64,000 bases of DNA from Hofstenia miamia (Eukaryota; Xenacoelomorpha; Acoela). The notes beneath the pieces are model-generated. The model saw only the letters and a list, made by a program, of their open reading frames with translations. It was not told where the DNA came from and did not search any database. Below, one piece after another: positions 22,299-34,744 of this stretch. Made by a program: the position numbers and the translations under genes. The first letter of the stretch is position 1. Every line of letters begins with the position of its first letter. The DNA lies in the NCBI GenBank assembly GCA_004352715.1, contig SCFE01000102.1:78224-142223 (forward strand), in the 5' to 3' direction.

Positions 22299-22798
22299 CA
22301 GATAGCTCTCCCCCACACGAGCATAACTTTTTCTTTGCTGCTGTTAATCTATTTTGTAAAGATTTGATGTTTCAATCAGTCATTGAATACAATTCATGGT
22401 TTTAACATTTTAATAATGTTGGTCCTTCAAAAACCGCATAATATGGAATTGAAAGCGTATCCGTATCCGTATCCGACTATAATTGTGTACCCACCCGTAT
22501 CCGCGACTAGAATCGGTACCCATATCCGCCCAATATGCGTACTCTAACAGATAGCCTTCCCCAAAACGGGCTAAATTTTTTCTGATTGCTGCTGTTCTTC
22601 AATTTGTAAAGATTTGATGTTTCAATCAGTCATTGAATACAATTCATGGTTTTAACATTTTAATAATGTTGGTCCTTCAAAAACCGCATAATATGGAATT
22701 GAAAGCGTATCCGTATCCGTATCCGACTATAATTGTGTACCCACCCGTATCCGCGACTAGAATCGGTACCCATATCCGCCCAATATGCGTACTCTATT
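22299..22798 (+). repeat. 250-bp tandem duplication ending in a hAT-like MITE end
   Basis: Copy 1 (22299-22548) and copy 2 (22549-22798) are nearly identical over most of their length, differing mainly in the first 60 bp. Each starts ACAGATAGC, contains TATCCGTATCCGTATCCG, and ends CCAATATGCGTACTCTA. Read on the minus strand the end is TAGAGTACGCATATTGGGCG with GGATAC arrays behind it, the same plan as the hAT-like MITE ends elsewhere in the window. No opposite end was found. The 83-codon open frame at 22633-22884 runs through copy 2 and is not called. Confidence 0.85.
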
Positions 22799-23485
22799 AC
22801 CCTTTAGCAGAGTTGGGTAGGTTTCTGGTGATTTCTGCCGGTCTACAATCAGTATTACTCTATGCATCCAATGAAATGCCTTGAAGAATAGTGGTAGTTT
22901 TCATGGAAATCAACTCTTCTATTGTTCAGGTATTCAGTAAATATATCAAATTCTATACAATTCTAGTAGACCTAAGTAGTATGTTAGGGTTATTTTATAG
23001 TGGAAACTTTACGTCACATTTGCATTTCAACTCGACAAGGCCAGCCGGTGTTATAATGCCCTGAAAACCTTGAAAATTCTAATGAATTTAATGATGTTAA
23101 AAATATTTCTTATATTAGTAAGTAAACACCATTTCACTACATTGTTAGTTAGAATTTCTCTAAAAAACAAAAAGATTTTTCCCAGTGAGTGGCACTTCGC
23201 AATGTTTCTACCTAGATGACTGTCATGTCGCTAAGCTAGATGTAGCCACCCCACTTCGGACTCTGCTGAGCATGTATCACGACGCTTTCTGCAAGGTTTT
23301 ATGAGCTAATTCCTATTAATTTACTCATTGATAGCTATCGTCACACATAAAATTGGCTATTCTTAGCATTTTCGTAATAGAAATAATTGCCTTTCTCACT
23401 GAATTAATTATGGTCCAAACATCAATCAGCTACCAATATTAGTTTACCTTAACCTAATTAAATCACTTATTACCTGTCAATTTTG

Positions 23486-23605
23486 ATGAATGCCTTTTTA
23501 CATACTTTTGACGGCGGTGGCCAGCTGCGACTGACGTTTGAAGATAAAGACCGGCTGTGGCCGATGGAAATCGTTCGTTACGGTGCACTAGGAAGCAATC
23601 GTTAA
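23486..23605 (+). CDS. Candidate small ORF of foreign composition (39 aa)
   Basis: The frame starts ATG at 23486 and ends TAA at 23603-23605. It contains FDGGGQLRLTFEDKDRLWPM and EIVRYGALGSNR, with no low-complexity stretch. The stretch 23508-23600 is distinctly GC-richer than the sequence on either side and has a codon pattern resembling bacterial or recently acquired coding DNA. I do not recognise the protein. It could be a short remnant of a transposon gene, an exon, or bacterial contamination. No promoter, splice signals or partner gene can be pointed to. Confidence 0.35.
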   Translation: MNAFLHTFDGGGQLRLTFEDKDRLWPMEIVRYGALGSNR

Positions 23606-24114
23606 ATAATCAGCAACAGGGCTTACTATAGATTTCCAACAAAAAATCTATGTATCAGTATTCAGAAACATCAAGCAATGATGATTAGTCTTAGGATACA
23701 CATATATTTGTAATTTTTTCACGATTGGGATCTGTACCCCACCTAGGTACGCATCTGATCTCCCTAGGCAACAAAAACTCAGTTGCAAGTGCAAGACAAC
23801 CATATTACATGCGAACATTTTATCAACGACTAAATTTGCAAGTGATTGTTGAATCTTTTTATCACTATTTACGCACGGTAACGATAAATTGTAGACGAGT
23901 CTAATAACTAGAAGATGTTTCTTTGAATTATGAAAGGGAAAGTTCATACCCTAGTGATAAAAAAGTGTACTGAGACATTAACTCTATCATATTTAGTTAC
24001 ATTTTGAAAATTTTTTAGTGCCATATTGTTTAGCAAGTTTTTAAATTTAAATCCAAATTCAAAATGAGTTTGAATTGTTTATCACAGAGACAGAGTTAAG
24101 ATATAATTGTCATC

Positions 24115-24409
24115 TAGGGGCGTGTTTAGGGGGCCTTGCACCTGCCCCCCTTTGGAGCAAGCCAATTTCAACTCATTCTCATACGATCTGATCGATATAA
24201 TGATGAACAGTCTTTTTGTTTGACATAAAGTGCAAAAAGGTAGTATTTCATTTTATTCTTATTACCTCCGTCTGTCTTTTTAGTTTTATTTATCATATAT
24301 GCATGGGTGAGCACGGCATTATGCTAAGAGGGTGAAAACACTACCTAGGCCTATATATCTCGTATAATAATTGGGCCCTCCTTTTTTAGAAATTCTCGAT
24401 GCGCGCCTG
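24115..24409. mobile_element. hAT-type MITE with perfect target duplication, 295 bp
   Basis: TTGTCATC occurs exactly on both sides (24107-24114 and 24410-24417). The left end is TAGGGGCGTGTTTAGGGGGC; the reverse-complemented right end is CAGGCGCGCATCGAG. The TAGGGGGCC-type start and GGGCCCTCC near the right end relate it to the MITE at 31373-31601. Confidence 0.88.
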
Positions 24410-24417
24410 TTGTCATC

Positions 24418-25897
24418 AAGTGGACAAACATACATGCTCCCAATTAATAAATTGTTTTGTGAATTTATGATACATTAAACAAAGTTGAATTTTTTACTTT
24501 AGGTTTGATCACTTATTGCCCATTAGGGGGAGCCCTTAGACAATTTAACTTAGTTTCATTCAATTTTGATTAATTGTATTCGTATACCTCATGTTATTTG
24601 CACTTTCATTTGAATTTTAAATATTCTTGGTTTTTTTTCCAGGAGTTCTTCACAAACTTATATTACTACCAAGAAGATTTAGTGCCTCTACACTTAATTT
24701 TTTTCTTTAATTTTTTTAATTCCTTTATTTGGAATCTATTTATCGTGTATATTTTAAATTTAGTTTTATAATATAGTTTTTGAGGGTCATTTTATGTGTG
24801 TTTGCCGGAGAAATGTGTATTAATGTATTGCTACACATACTGTATCGCTAGCAGTTTAAAGATTGTCATATGTAAACCTCGTAACCATATTGTTTGAAAG
24901 GAATACAGAACATGAATTCAGATTGCCGGCAAAATATGTTAGGCTATTGTCGGAAGAAGCCTAATGCCGAACCTGTCCGAGCTATTAGAAATACTTATTT
25001 AAATTTATTCGATAACTATTCGGTTGGCCATCTCTTTCTGGAATATAGGAAGTTGGAACAGATGTGTAGGTGAGGCAGACTTCACAATTTACATGCAATA
25101 AAAACGTGGAAAAGGAATGAGCTTAAGACAATAGTTAGGGTACCAAATCGGCTGAAAAACCGGTCAATTAGTTATCTTCTTGCGACAATATGTCAGGTTT
25201 CAGCCCTGTATGGCACACGAAGTTTTGCTGATTTCAGGAGTTGTGACAAATTTGAAGAACCAACCAAGTTGTTTATCAATTATGACAAAGCCTTTTATGT
25301 AAAAGCATTTTAATTCAAAATTTACCATTTAAAACCAATGAAAATCCAAGTTCAAATGTCCAATTTCATTTTACAGAAAAACGTTTGTGGAATTGTACTA
25401 AAATATTAGATGGAAAATGAATTAGTTTGTTTCCTTTGACTCAGGATAGCGGAGCTAAGTGAAAAGGTTGCCTAATTGTTCATTTGTTTGCGTTTCGAGA
25501 AGAAAATATCTTTGAAAATGTGGTTGAAAGGCAAGATAGAATTTAATGAAGCTGTATTATTTCAATTCGCGAAATATCGTTTTGTTCATCAAATTCAGCT
25601 ATTTAAACATGAAATCATTTCAACATTCAGTGATGCATTGAGAACGAAATTCAATCACGGACTCAGCATGTGTTTGACGAATATCCAATTATATTCACTC
25701 ATAGAATTCAAATTCCACGGCAATTTATCACTTCAATTAACATTTACCATGTATTCTCCTAAGCTCAAATATAACTCAAAGATCACTTCACGAAGTCATT
25801 TTCTAGAAATGTTTTGTGCTATTGAACATTTTTAAGTTTTAGTGGTACTAAAATCACATTCTGGCTACTTCAAATTAAAATTGTAACCCCATTACCC
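24418..25897. other. AT-rich stretch; one unassigned 119-codon open frame
   Basis: The open frame 25476-25835 (+) is the longest uninterrupted non-transposon frame in the left half of the window. It shows no recognisable domain, signal peptide or strong composition shift. In AT-rich DNA a frame of this length can arise by chance, so no gene is called. Confidence 0.5.
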
Positions 25898-25905
25898 ATA
25901 TTTAC

Positions 25906-26198
25906 TAGAGAGTGACAATATGAGGTAAACATGAACCCGAACCCTACCCGATTGGAATATTTACTACCCGAACTCGACCCGAAACATTGACGTTATCAAC
26001 ATCAATCATTTTCTGGTACGGGAAACAGCAATTCATTGGTATTGCTTAACGTCTTGGATCCTTCTCAAATCAAGCGGTGATTAGCATCAATCTAATCTTT
26101 GTACACGAATCCGATTCCATCCGACAATTTAATAACCGAATCCGACCCGAAACCAGAAATCGAGTCGGGTTTAATCGGGTACCCGATGCCACTCTCTA
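25906..26198. mobile_element. hAT-type MITE with ACCCGACCCG subterminal words, 293 bp
   Basis: The left end is TAGAGAGTGACAATATGAGG; the reverse-complemented right end is TAGAGAGTGGCATCGGGTAC. The flanks ATATTTAC (25898-25905) and ATATCTAA (26199-26206) match at 6 of 8. Repeated CCCGAA, CGACCCGAAA and GGGTACCCGA words fill both subterminal zones. It is probably related to the element at 62142-62443. Confidence 0.78.
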
Positions 26199-26206
26199 AT
26201 ATCTAA

Positions 26207-27769
26207 CCATATTTACCTGCCCCACCAGATACCATATCACATTGAAATATATTATTGTAATTTTAAATTTCAATTGTTTTCCATTGATCCGAAATAATGT
26301 TTTAACTTTAAGATATTTGAGTAAAGTTCAGGAAAGGTAATTATGATTGATGCCGTAGTATTCAAAAAGTATGTCGTTTTTAAGCAGCTTAAGTGATGTT
26401 TACATGACATCCTAATTACTTAAGTAAGCAAGCATACAAATGGAGCCATTTGTATTACTCCATTTTACTGTTTGTTAATTAAATTTTTAGTATTATTCAA
26501 TGCTATCCCCAAGTAATTCATAGGATATTCAATTGCCTCATAACATTTCTAAGAACCTCAGAATTGGCAAAAAAGTGTATTTTATTTTACAAAAAGACGT
26601 TTTAAACGTTTAAAACGTTTCATAAACGTAAACAAAATGCAGGCTTTGCTATTTTTTGGTAGAAAGACTGGTATGAAAATACGAATAGACGAATTCCGAA
26701 AAATATTTTGCAAAAAATCCTTTATGAATTTGAAAAAAACATTTAAGGAAACATTGCTATAAGCAGTGCTTAAAATACGCCATGTCTTAACCATGTCAAC
26801 CCTAAAGAACCTACTGTCAAGCTACTGAATGCGAAATGGTCGAGGTCCTAAGCAACTTTTTCAGATGTTTAGTTTTTAGGAAAGTAATAAAATGATGTTT
26901 TTCTTGCGTGTACTTAGGTATGCGTGCGATTATCATGCCATTTATAAATTTTATTCTCTTGTTAAAGCAATGTGAATTATTTCGTTTGAACTATGTCAAT
27001 TATTTTATTAATTTCATTAAGTTGTCGACACTTACAAGTACAAGTCACACTTGTATATGATTTCAAAAGCATAAAGGGTTTTTCTCTATTCATCAATGAT
27101 GATATAACTCATATAATATACAGTTTAATCCCAATTCCAATATCAATTAGAAAGGCTATTTTTAACATTTTACACTCAAGATTATCTAACGCAACTTGTA
27201 AAACTATCGATTCATCTATCGGGTTCTTAGGATATTTTCTGATTCCGGTGGCATGTTCAAAACCAAAAATTGAAATAACATCAAATGGTATTGAACGTTT
27301 GTTGTTGTGTGAAACATATTTTAACTAGCTATCGTAGAACACTTCGTCGGTTATGTCAAAAAATTAGATGCTTTTCGGAACAAACAATTTTGTTGTATAA
27401 AGCCTCAATTCAGTTTTTGAACTTCATTCATAGCCAATATTTTGCGATAATCGATATATCTACTGAGGATAATATCGGTATCGATAATTTTACACCCCAT
27501 GATGCACTTAAGTAAGCCCCTCCACGTTACAGTTTCAAGGCCACTACTTACAGTTTATACTTCGTTTAGAATAGAAAATACGTCCGCTCACACTAGTCCG
27601 TTTCACTAGTTTATGGGATTACAGTACGCTTCCCATTTCTAAGGGGTTTCACATATTATTTTACAATAGAACTGTTTTAATCTATTAACATTTGTTGTAA
27701 TCTTTTGTTTCCCATTTCCATGGGAATTGTTCGCTTTCCATTAAAATTGAACTACTTATGCCCTTAATA
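26207..27769. other. AT-rich stretch; two overlapping unassigned open frames
   Basis: Open frames at 26993-27328 (111 codons) and 27285-27515 (76 codons), both plus strand, overlap in different frames. Neither has a recognisable motif. They could be one decayed coding region with a frameshift near 27300, but nothing beyond that arrangement supports it. Confidence 0.45.
26597..26618. repeat. 22-bp perfect palindrome
   Basis: The sequence reads identically on both strands, is centred on AAACGTTT and consists of three overlapping AAACGTTT-type words. It stands alone in AT-rich DNA and could be a chance palindrome or a symmetric protein-binding site. Confidence 0.8.
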
Positions 27770-28110
27770 AACGACAACCTTTCCACATTTTCAATAAATT
27801 TTCTAAAAGCCTATTATGAAAGTTAGAAGGTCTGTTGTATTGACACATCCATTGGTGAGCATGCTCGAACGTTAAATTGAAACTTCTACTAAAGTTTATT
27901 GCTGTGCCTAAATTTTTTCATTGAAAATTCCGATTTTTGAAAAAGTTTTAAATCGCCTCCATATCAAATGCTCAGATAATAAGATGATTGAAGGCTCATG
28001 TGAGAGGCAACTATCCTTAACTGCTCTTTATGTAGATTGATCAAGCAAACCCTTTAAGGCTTGCTGTGGGCAAAATCATAGATCTCGTACTGAGATTAAA
28101 TTTGGTCAAA
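27770..28110 (+). repeat. R1 dispersed repeat copy
   Basis: R1 landmarks present: CATTTTCAATAAATTTTCT, AAGCCTATTATGAAA, CATTGGTGAGCATG, ACTAAAGTTTATTGCTGTG, TTTTTGAAAAAGTTTTAAAT, AGATAATAAGATGATTGAAG, AACCCTTTAAGGCTTGCTGT and GGCAAAATCATAG. Confidence 0.75.
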
Positions 28111-28506
28111 TTATCGATCACTTTAAATACTGAAATGAAATTACAGATACATTTTACTTGAAATGTATCATATAATTTGTGGTGAAGGTGGTTATGCTTT
28201 TCTGACAGCCCAAGCAGCTCTTACAGAATACAGACCAAATAAAGATGTTTTAAGAATTGGACGCCGCTGTGCAATGCAAAATTCTCGAAGTAAATTCCTT
28301 TGATTTTCATCACCTTAACTGGTGTATTGAAATACTTATAAAGTATGTTTTCAAGAAGACTCCATCTAAGCGCTTGATTTCCTGAGAAATTAGAATCTTC
28401 TTTGATCCTAGGGGCTGGCAATATGAAAATTTTGTCAGTCGGTTCGGTTCGCTATCACTCAAAATACCGCTGTATTGGTAAGACTATGAAAAATACATAG
28501 TATATT

Positions 28507-28510
<4 letters not shown>

Positions 28511-28542
<32 letters not shown>
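28511..28542. repeat. (AT)16 microsatellite
   Basis: Uninterrupted AT dinucleotide run. Confidence 0.97.
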
Positions 28543-28546
<4 letters not shown>

Positions 28547-30591
28547 AAAATTAAGATAAAAGTGATGAATGCTGCATTAGTAAGAAGTAGCTAAATCCTC
28601 GTGAATACGCTGCACCTGTAAATAACAGTTTGCTTAAAAGTTTGGGGTGCAATTTATAGACGTAGTTTAAAAATTATATATGTAAACTTCTTACTAAGTT
28701 TGGAGTTAAGGTATATCTTAGAATGGCTAAATTCTGAAAAATTTATTCAACAATAAGACACTAGGTATACACAGCATTCAATTTTGCCCTTCTCGATGAT
28801 ACGTGTTTCAATGTGTTGGCTGATGTGGTAATTATGGTTAAATTAAGATTGTTAAATAAATGGATAACATGTTGCGAAGGACAAAATTATTGTGCCATTG
28901 TAGATGCGGTTTGGTACATGCTGCATACTTGTAACTCAAAAAACAACCTTCAAAGGTTAATGCGCGGCTGATACATAGTTGCGGCCACAGTCTACTAATA
29001 TATAAATGCTTATTTGTAGGCTGTTTGGCGGCCTATGCTCGAGGATTTATGTTAATTGATAGCACTGTTATTTTTTTACACAAAAATTCCAACTTTGACA
29101 TTATAAAATTGATATTATTTACCTAAAAAATCCATTTTTTACATATTCTTTCTACCTCAAACTTTAAAATTGTTTGGGTCTAAATTTTTCTTAAGTATTT
29201 AAACACTACAAAGCTATAATTCAAAACAAAAACACAATGGTTATATCAATTACATGACTTTTTTCGGAGCTCCTATATGATAGGGAATTACTTACTAAAT
29301 TTTGACTTATATTAGACCTAGTTATTACAAATATGCATGAATTTTACTGAACATTAGAATCTGACAAAGAAAATAGAATTTTTAGCTGCTCCATAGAACA
29401 ATGTTTAATATGAAAGGCAAGAGACAAGTACAACCCTACAGAAATGTTACACCAGCTTATTAAAACTGCAATGGACCTTTTGACCTTGAGCATAAATAAA
29501 AAGATTTAAATATCATAATCATGGCTATTGCTAGAAAGAAATAAATGCACCTTAACGTGAATAAACTGGCCACATTTGTAAATCTGATTTTTAAGAAATA
29601 ATCTCTATAAATAGCTTGGTTTTTGAAGGTATTTATGACAAAATTTTGTGCCCTAATCAGCCATATACATATAATTGTTGCTGCATGATTAATAGACATT
29701 TCTTATAAAGACATTTCTTAAAATTTCCAAAGTGCTATATCGTATACCTCGTACAAAAACATTAAACGTTTCGTACTACAAATTCTGTTCAATAAAATTT
29801 TTTAGACGAGATGCCGAGGTATCGGTATTTTTGGTATTGGCAAAATACCGCGGTATCGGTATAGGACTGGACTTTATTTGATACGAGCCGAGCTAGCCTT
29901 TGGGCCAACACAGGCCAGGCTGTAAGTGCATTGAATTATAGGTCAAAAAGAGCTGCAAAAAATTACTCGTTGCAAGCAATAAAATTATGGTCTTAAATAG
30001 TATAAAGTTCTGCTTTACAAATCGCCTGTAAATAGTTATGCAAAAGAAAATCAATTTATAAAGTAATCGTAAAATTCAATTAATAATTAATGAACACTAG
30101 TGGAGAATAAACGAATTACTTGTATATGAATTCGAATAAATCGATTTTTATAGATCCTAACCTATGGAATTTTTATGGATCAATGCATGCGATTTCCATC
30201 AATCCGTCAAAGAAAAGCGGCATATCTAAAATAAAAAATACAACAAAATGAGTAGAGCTCGAGAGTATAATTTTAAATAAAATCCAGATATGTTGAAAAA
30301 ACTAAGAAAACTGCACCTTTTTCTAAAATAGAATCAATAATTTTAATGCGATACATGGTGTCATACATCAATTTGCTTGGAGAAGAACTCACTAATGAGT
30401 GTATAAACAATGGTTTGTCTATCGCTGCATATCGTTTCTTGCATAAAATGACGTATTCATATCCAAACCAAATTGTACTGATCCTTAAACATGTGTAAAA
30501 TATATAACCGGAGAATTGTACAACATATCTTTATATGCAAAATAATTTCTTTGGCATTAATGTCAACACCAATGCTGGTCGTCCACTGCCT

Positions 30592-30688
30592 TTAAGTAAA
30601 GTAAAGTAGGAAGTTTTTACGAGTTGTTGGGTAAAGTATAAGTAAAATCCAATTGTAAAACTCTTTGGTTTACTTTACTTTACATAAC
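30592..30688. repeat. Short inverted repeat of AAGTAAAGTAAAGTA
   Basis: TTAAGTAAAGTAAAGTAGG near 30592 and GGTTTACTTTACTTTACATAA near 30668 are inverted and separated by about 55 bp. Target duplications are not clear. It may be a tiny MITE or a hairpin made of a simple repeat. Confidence 0.55.
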
Positions 30689-31372
30689 GACATGTGTACG
30701 GCGAACTAATTAAAATCGAATCTACTTTAATGTACCGCAGTGTATGACTAGGGTAACATCTGCTGTATCCAATTCAGCCACAGTTACCTATAATTATTAT
30801 GGTAAGCCATACTATTGAACTTAAATTTTGGATCCACGAAATATGCACTTAATGCATGGATCATATTTTCATATCCAAATCCATTCGAAATCAATGGACT
30901 AAGTTTACAAAGTATTTTAAGACAAACTCTGTTTACTGCAAAGTGTAAATCGATTTTTTATTCATTTCTCAATAATTTGAAATGAAATTATATCCATTTA
31001 TTTAAAAGTTATATACACGTTGTTTATAACATATTCAGATAATTCTAAATAACATATGTTGCGCAATAAATCAAGTTTGTTTTGAGGTAAATGTCTATCA
31101 TTGTGTCTGCAGACAGTCTGCTTCCGTTACACTAAAGTCTTGCATGCAAATTTCTAGAATAATTTTGTGGCTTGAACTTGATGTAGAATAGACCCCGAGC
31201 CTTATTTCGAAGACTTAATCTCATATTTTAAGGTAGTTTACTAGTAATATTTATAATACTTGCATTGATAACATTGTACACTCTTTCAATGATACTATAA
31301 CTTTATTAATAATGCACTCAATTTATGTTTACGTTTAATGAGTTAAATTCAAAAATAATACGTATTTCTATT

Positions 31373-31601
31373 TCGTGGCGCGCTTAGGGGGGAGGGGCAA
31401 CTGCAAACATTTACGAAAAATTTTCTATTTTCTTCAAAATTTAAAATAGCTAATTCAAGATGTTCTCAATCGATTTGCTACTAAAAACAGACGATTGCAT
31501 TTTGTGTACGGTTATTTTTGCTTAAAAAACTTTTTTTGCAAATTTTCTTCTCTAAAAGTGGGTGTCAGCCCCCCATTTTAAAAATCCTAAACGCGCCACT
31601 G
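31373..31601. mobile_element. hAT-type MITE with perfect target duplication, 229 bp
   Basis: TTTCTATT occurs exactly at 31365-31372 and 31602-31609. The left end is TCGTGGCGCGCTTAGGGGGG; the reverse-complemented right end is CAGTGGCGCGTTTAGG, 13 of 16 matching. The first bases of the left end have mutated from CAG to TCG. No coding sequence is present; the open frame at 31518-31739 merely runs out of it. Confidence 0.92.
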
Positions 31602-31609
31602 TTTCTATT

Positions 31610-33739
31610 CAATTTATCATTAGTATATTTAGAGAATTTTGAAAATTGTAGGATTCTCACGAATCTTATTTTAATACCCGTCTGTCCGATAATGTTGTGC
31701 CATTACACTCTTTTGTACCTGTTATATCTAATAAATTAATGCATTTAGGTAAGAATAGTTGTAAAAAATCCAGAACATTTTATCTATTGAAAGCTGTCTT
31801 AATTAAAGTACCCAAATGCATTGCTTTTATTAGTTTTCCTCATGCCCATTCGCCTGTCAAACTCTTTCCTACCCGTACGCCGTCCTCAGGCCCATGTCTC
31901 TTGCATTTGCAAGTTAGGGGAGCCATGGCCCCGCAAAGTTCAATAAATTAATCATAGGTTTACTCATATGAAATAGTTTCGCACTTTTTTATTAAGTTTT
32001 TTAATAGAATGGCATTAGTATTTGATATATTTTAACTAAAATATATTCACTCTAACTTAATTACAGAATACTAGAAATAATACTATGGTGTTTTGCATCC
32101 AGGATACCGGGAGAAAGGGGGCCAAGGGAAGCAACAGGAAGGGCCATCCCCCGCCTTAGCCTTAATCAATTTAAATATGTTCAATAATGTTTCTAACATT
32201 ATATGTTAATTTTTTCAACATTTAATAATTTACGTTATTAAAGAATAGACATATTTATAATAGACATGTGCGGGAAAGCTTGCTTTAACATTACCTGAAT
32301 ATTAGGAATATAGAGAACGTAAAGATTTATTAAGAAATTGAAAAATAGCCAATCTTTTCATATACATTAGCAAGAAAATTTTTGCATGTGTTTTTGTTGA
32401 AAAAGTATTGTATTTCTTTTTGAGGAAATTTAATCATTTAATTGGAAGAGAACAAGGAGATGAGATCTTATTTTCCAAGCATTTGATTATCCGAAGTAAT
32501 GTGCTAGAATCTGCTTTAATCTTCCATTCCATGTGTAAAAATATAGGCATATAGTTTGTTATTTTCTGCCACTAAACTATTTTGAAATCAATATTTACCA
32601 TATCAGTAATAGGAATCACTTTATATCTGATATACTGCATTTCAAATGGAAGTAGATTTTAAAATAACATCATTATTTTCCAGATATTAAGCAAAGATTT
32701 AGCCTGGTTTAAAGCATTAAAAATTTTTCATAACGATCTAGAAAAAATTTTTATTCATCTAAAAATGACTTGCATGTTTTATGCATTCTTAATAGTATAA
32801 TTCACATGTATACATCTATTTACATTAGAATTGAAAATAAATGTATCTCAAGCCGTAAAAACATCTTCCAATACATTTAGCGCAACAGTAAATACATTTT
32901 AAATTTATTTAATTCAAGTATTAATAAGAAATTCGGAATTTCGATTTGATAAAACTCTAGTCAATTCAATTATTATGAACGTTTAAAGTACACTAAAACA
33001 TTATTGTTTTGGAATGAAATATTAAGTCTGCGGGTGGGACTAAATTTAGAAGATATTTAATGAAGTTTGTGCACTCAAAACAGAAATGAAGTATTCCAAT
33101 TTTGCCCACAATAGAAATTCTGTGGTGAAGCCATATATAACCATGGGATCCGAACATTTCATGGGACTGCGATTATACAGGATTGCGACTAAATCCAATT
33201 ACCCTAAGTCGAAGTGGGACCAATAAAATTCTGGTTCTTTACAGCCCTACTGGGCTTGAACCTAACTATAGCTAATCTATGAAAATGATGCCTGAAGTGA
33301 TGTTCTGTAATTGTTTATCGTATTGCAAAAAGGTTATTACTAACCTTGGTATGATAGTTTTTATAGCATGGAAATTTTAGTTTTCGCAATATTAGCCTCA
33401 GATTTAAGTAAGACAGCATTGGTAATAAATCCTGCTTTATCTTAACAACATTCAGTGGAATATATTAGCAATTGGTTACCTCACATTTGCTAAAATCAAT
33501 AATTACACTTAGTACTTTGATCTAATTTTATCAGAAGTCGCTGTCAGTTTTGATTAATTCTAGGAAACGTTCTTGCACAGCCTCCGCCTTTTTATTTGAC
33601 ATTTAAGTATATTTCCCATTATCATGTGAAAAAGTGTATTACAGCTTTGGATACTGAAGCACTTGCTAGTATTTATATTTGATTAAAGAATGTTAAAATT
33701 AAGGCTATTTTAATGCACATGTTAAGAGAGTTTATACAA
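31610..33739. other. AT-rich stretch without recognised features
   Basis: No gene recognised. Unpaired GC-rich phrases near 31900 (TTAGGGGAGCCATGGCCCC) and 32100 (GCATCCAGGATACCGGGAG) resemble MITE ends. A phrase near 33105 (TTGCCCACAATAGAAATTCT) recurs in diverged form near 56945, suggesting another old dispersed repeat. Confidence 0.5.
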
Positions 33740-34185
33740 TTCTCGGCCAGAGGCCTGCGAATCCAATTTTTTAAATCGAATCCGAATACCATTCCGAATC
33801 CGCCTGATCTGATTGAAGATGCAAACAAGATAATATAATGTTATTATTTTATATATTTTGCGTAACTCTTAAGGTTATTAGCAATTTTTGAAAAATTACC
33901 GAATTGAGAATTTTGCGTCAAGCCAGAGAAGATAAATATATATGTGAAAAAGATACAAAATCTACTCAAAATATAATGTTATTATTTGTTCTTGGCCAAA
34001 TCAGACGATGTAAAGGAAATAGCGTGTTTAATATGCAACATGCAATTTTGATTATAAGTATATGGAAACAAGGAATAGACTTTTCTTGTATTCAAATTGA
34101 GTGCAAATCCGAATCCACATGGATTCGAATTTCGATTCCGAATCGAGTGGATTCAAAACAAAGACATACTATATTATATAATATA

Positions 34186-34744
34186 CAGGGTGATTATAAA
34201 GTCTCTACTGCATTTGATGTTGCGATAAAATTTTTTTATAATATGTATTCAATGAAACAAGTTTTATTTGATTGTCAATGAAAATCTAAATTGCTTTAAA
34301 GAATATTAGTGATAAGAATTTAATTACTTCACCATTGGACATAGATTGGAATTATTTGCTTGGAAAATGTTGTTTTCAGTGAATGCCAGTTTCTATTGTC
34401 TTAGAGATTGCAAATCCAGATTTATCACCACTTGACTACTTTTTGTGGAGTTATTTAAGCGAAAACGTTTATAATGTACCTGGAGCTGATCGTAATAATT
34501 CAATTGTACGCATTCAAACTGAATTGGCAAGAATAGCAGAATCTCGTGTACGTAAAGACTCCATTTTATCTTTGCCCAAAAGATGCCAGTTATGCATATA
34601 ACAAGATGGCAGACATTTGGAAAAGTATATAAAACAATTTAGCATTACATTGGTTATCAAATAAAACTTGTTTTATTGAATTAAATTTTATAATAGAATT
34701 TCTATAGCAAAAGTAAATACAATAAAGACTTTATAATCACCCTG
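34186..34744 (+). mobile_element. Tc1/mariner-type element, internally deleted, 559 bp
   Basis: The terminal inverted repeats start CAGGGTGATTATAAAGTC on both sides and match with about three substitutions over roughly 28 bp. TA dinucleotides at 34184-34185 and 34745-34746 are the target duplication. The element is about half the size of a typical autonomous mariner and retains only the C-terminal part of a transposase. Confidence 0.95.
34383..34625 (+). pseudogene. Tc1/mariner-type transposase, C-terminal remnant
   Basis: The 72-codon frame 34383-34601 contains NPDLSPLDYFLWSYLSENVY, the conserved block around the third catalytic acidic residue (Asp in SPLDYFLW) of DDE_3-type transposases. 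It then reads KRCQLCI before a TAA. The same frame continues past that stop as QDGRHLEK, matching the usual C-terminal motif in which a short polar segment precedes a GGHFE-like end. So a nonsense mutation truncates it. The N-terminal DNA-binding and first catalytic regions are missing. The initiator Met here is incidental. Confidence 0.9.

Larger units (their letters stand above)
28111..31364. other. AT-rich stretch with MITE-like end fragments
   Basis: No gene recognised. GGGGCTGGCAATATG near 28411 with GTCGGTTCGGTTCGC, and an array of GGTATCGGTAT-type words at 29815-29865, look like ends of further hAT-like MITEs. I could not pair them or find target duplications. Confidence 0.5.

Noticed and set aside
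25476-25835. 119-codon open frame as a gene
   Set aside because: No recognisable domain, composition or splice context; reported only as an unassigned frame.
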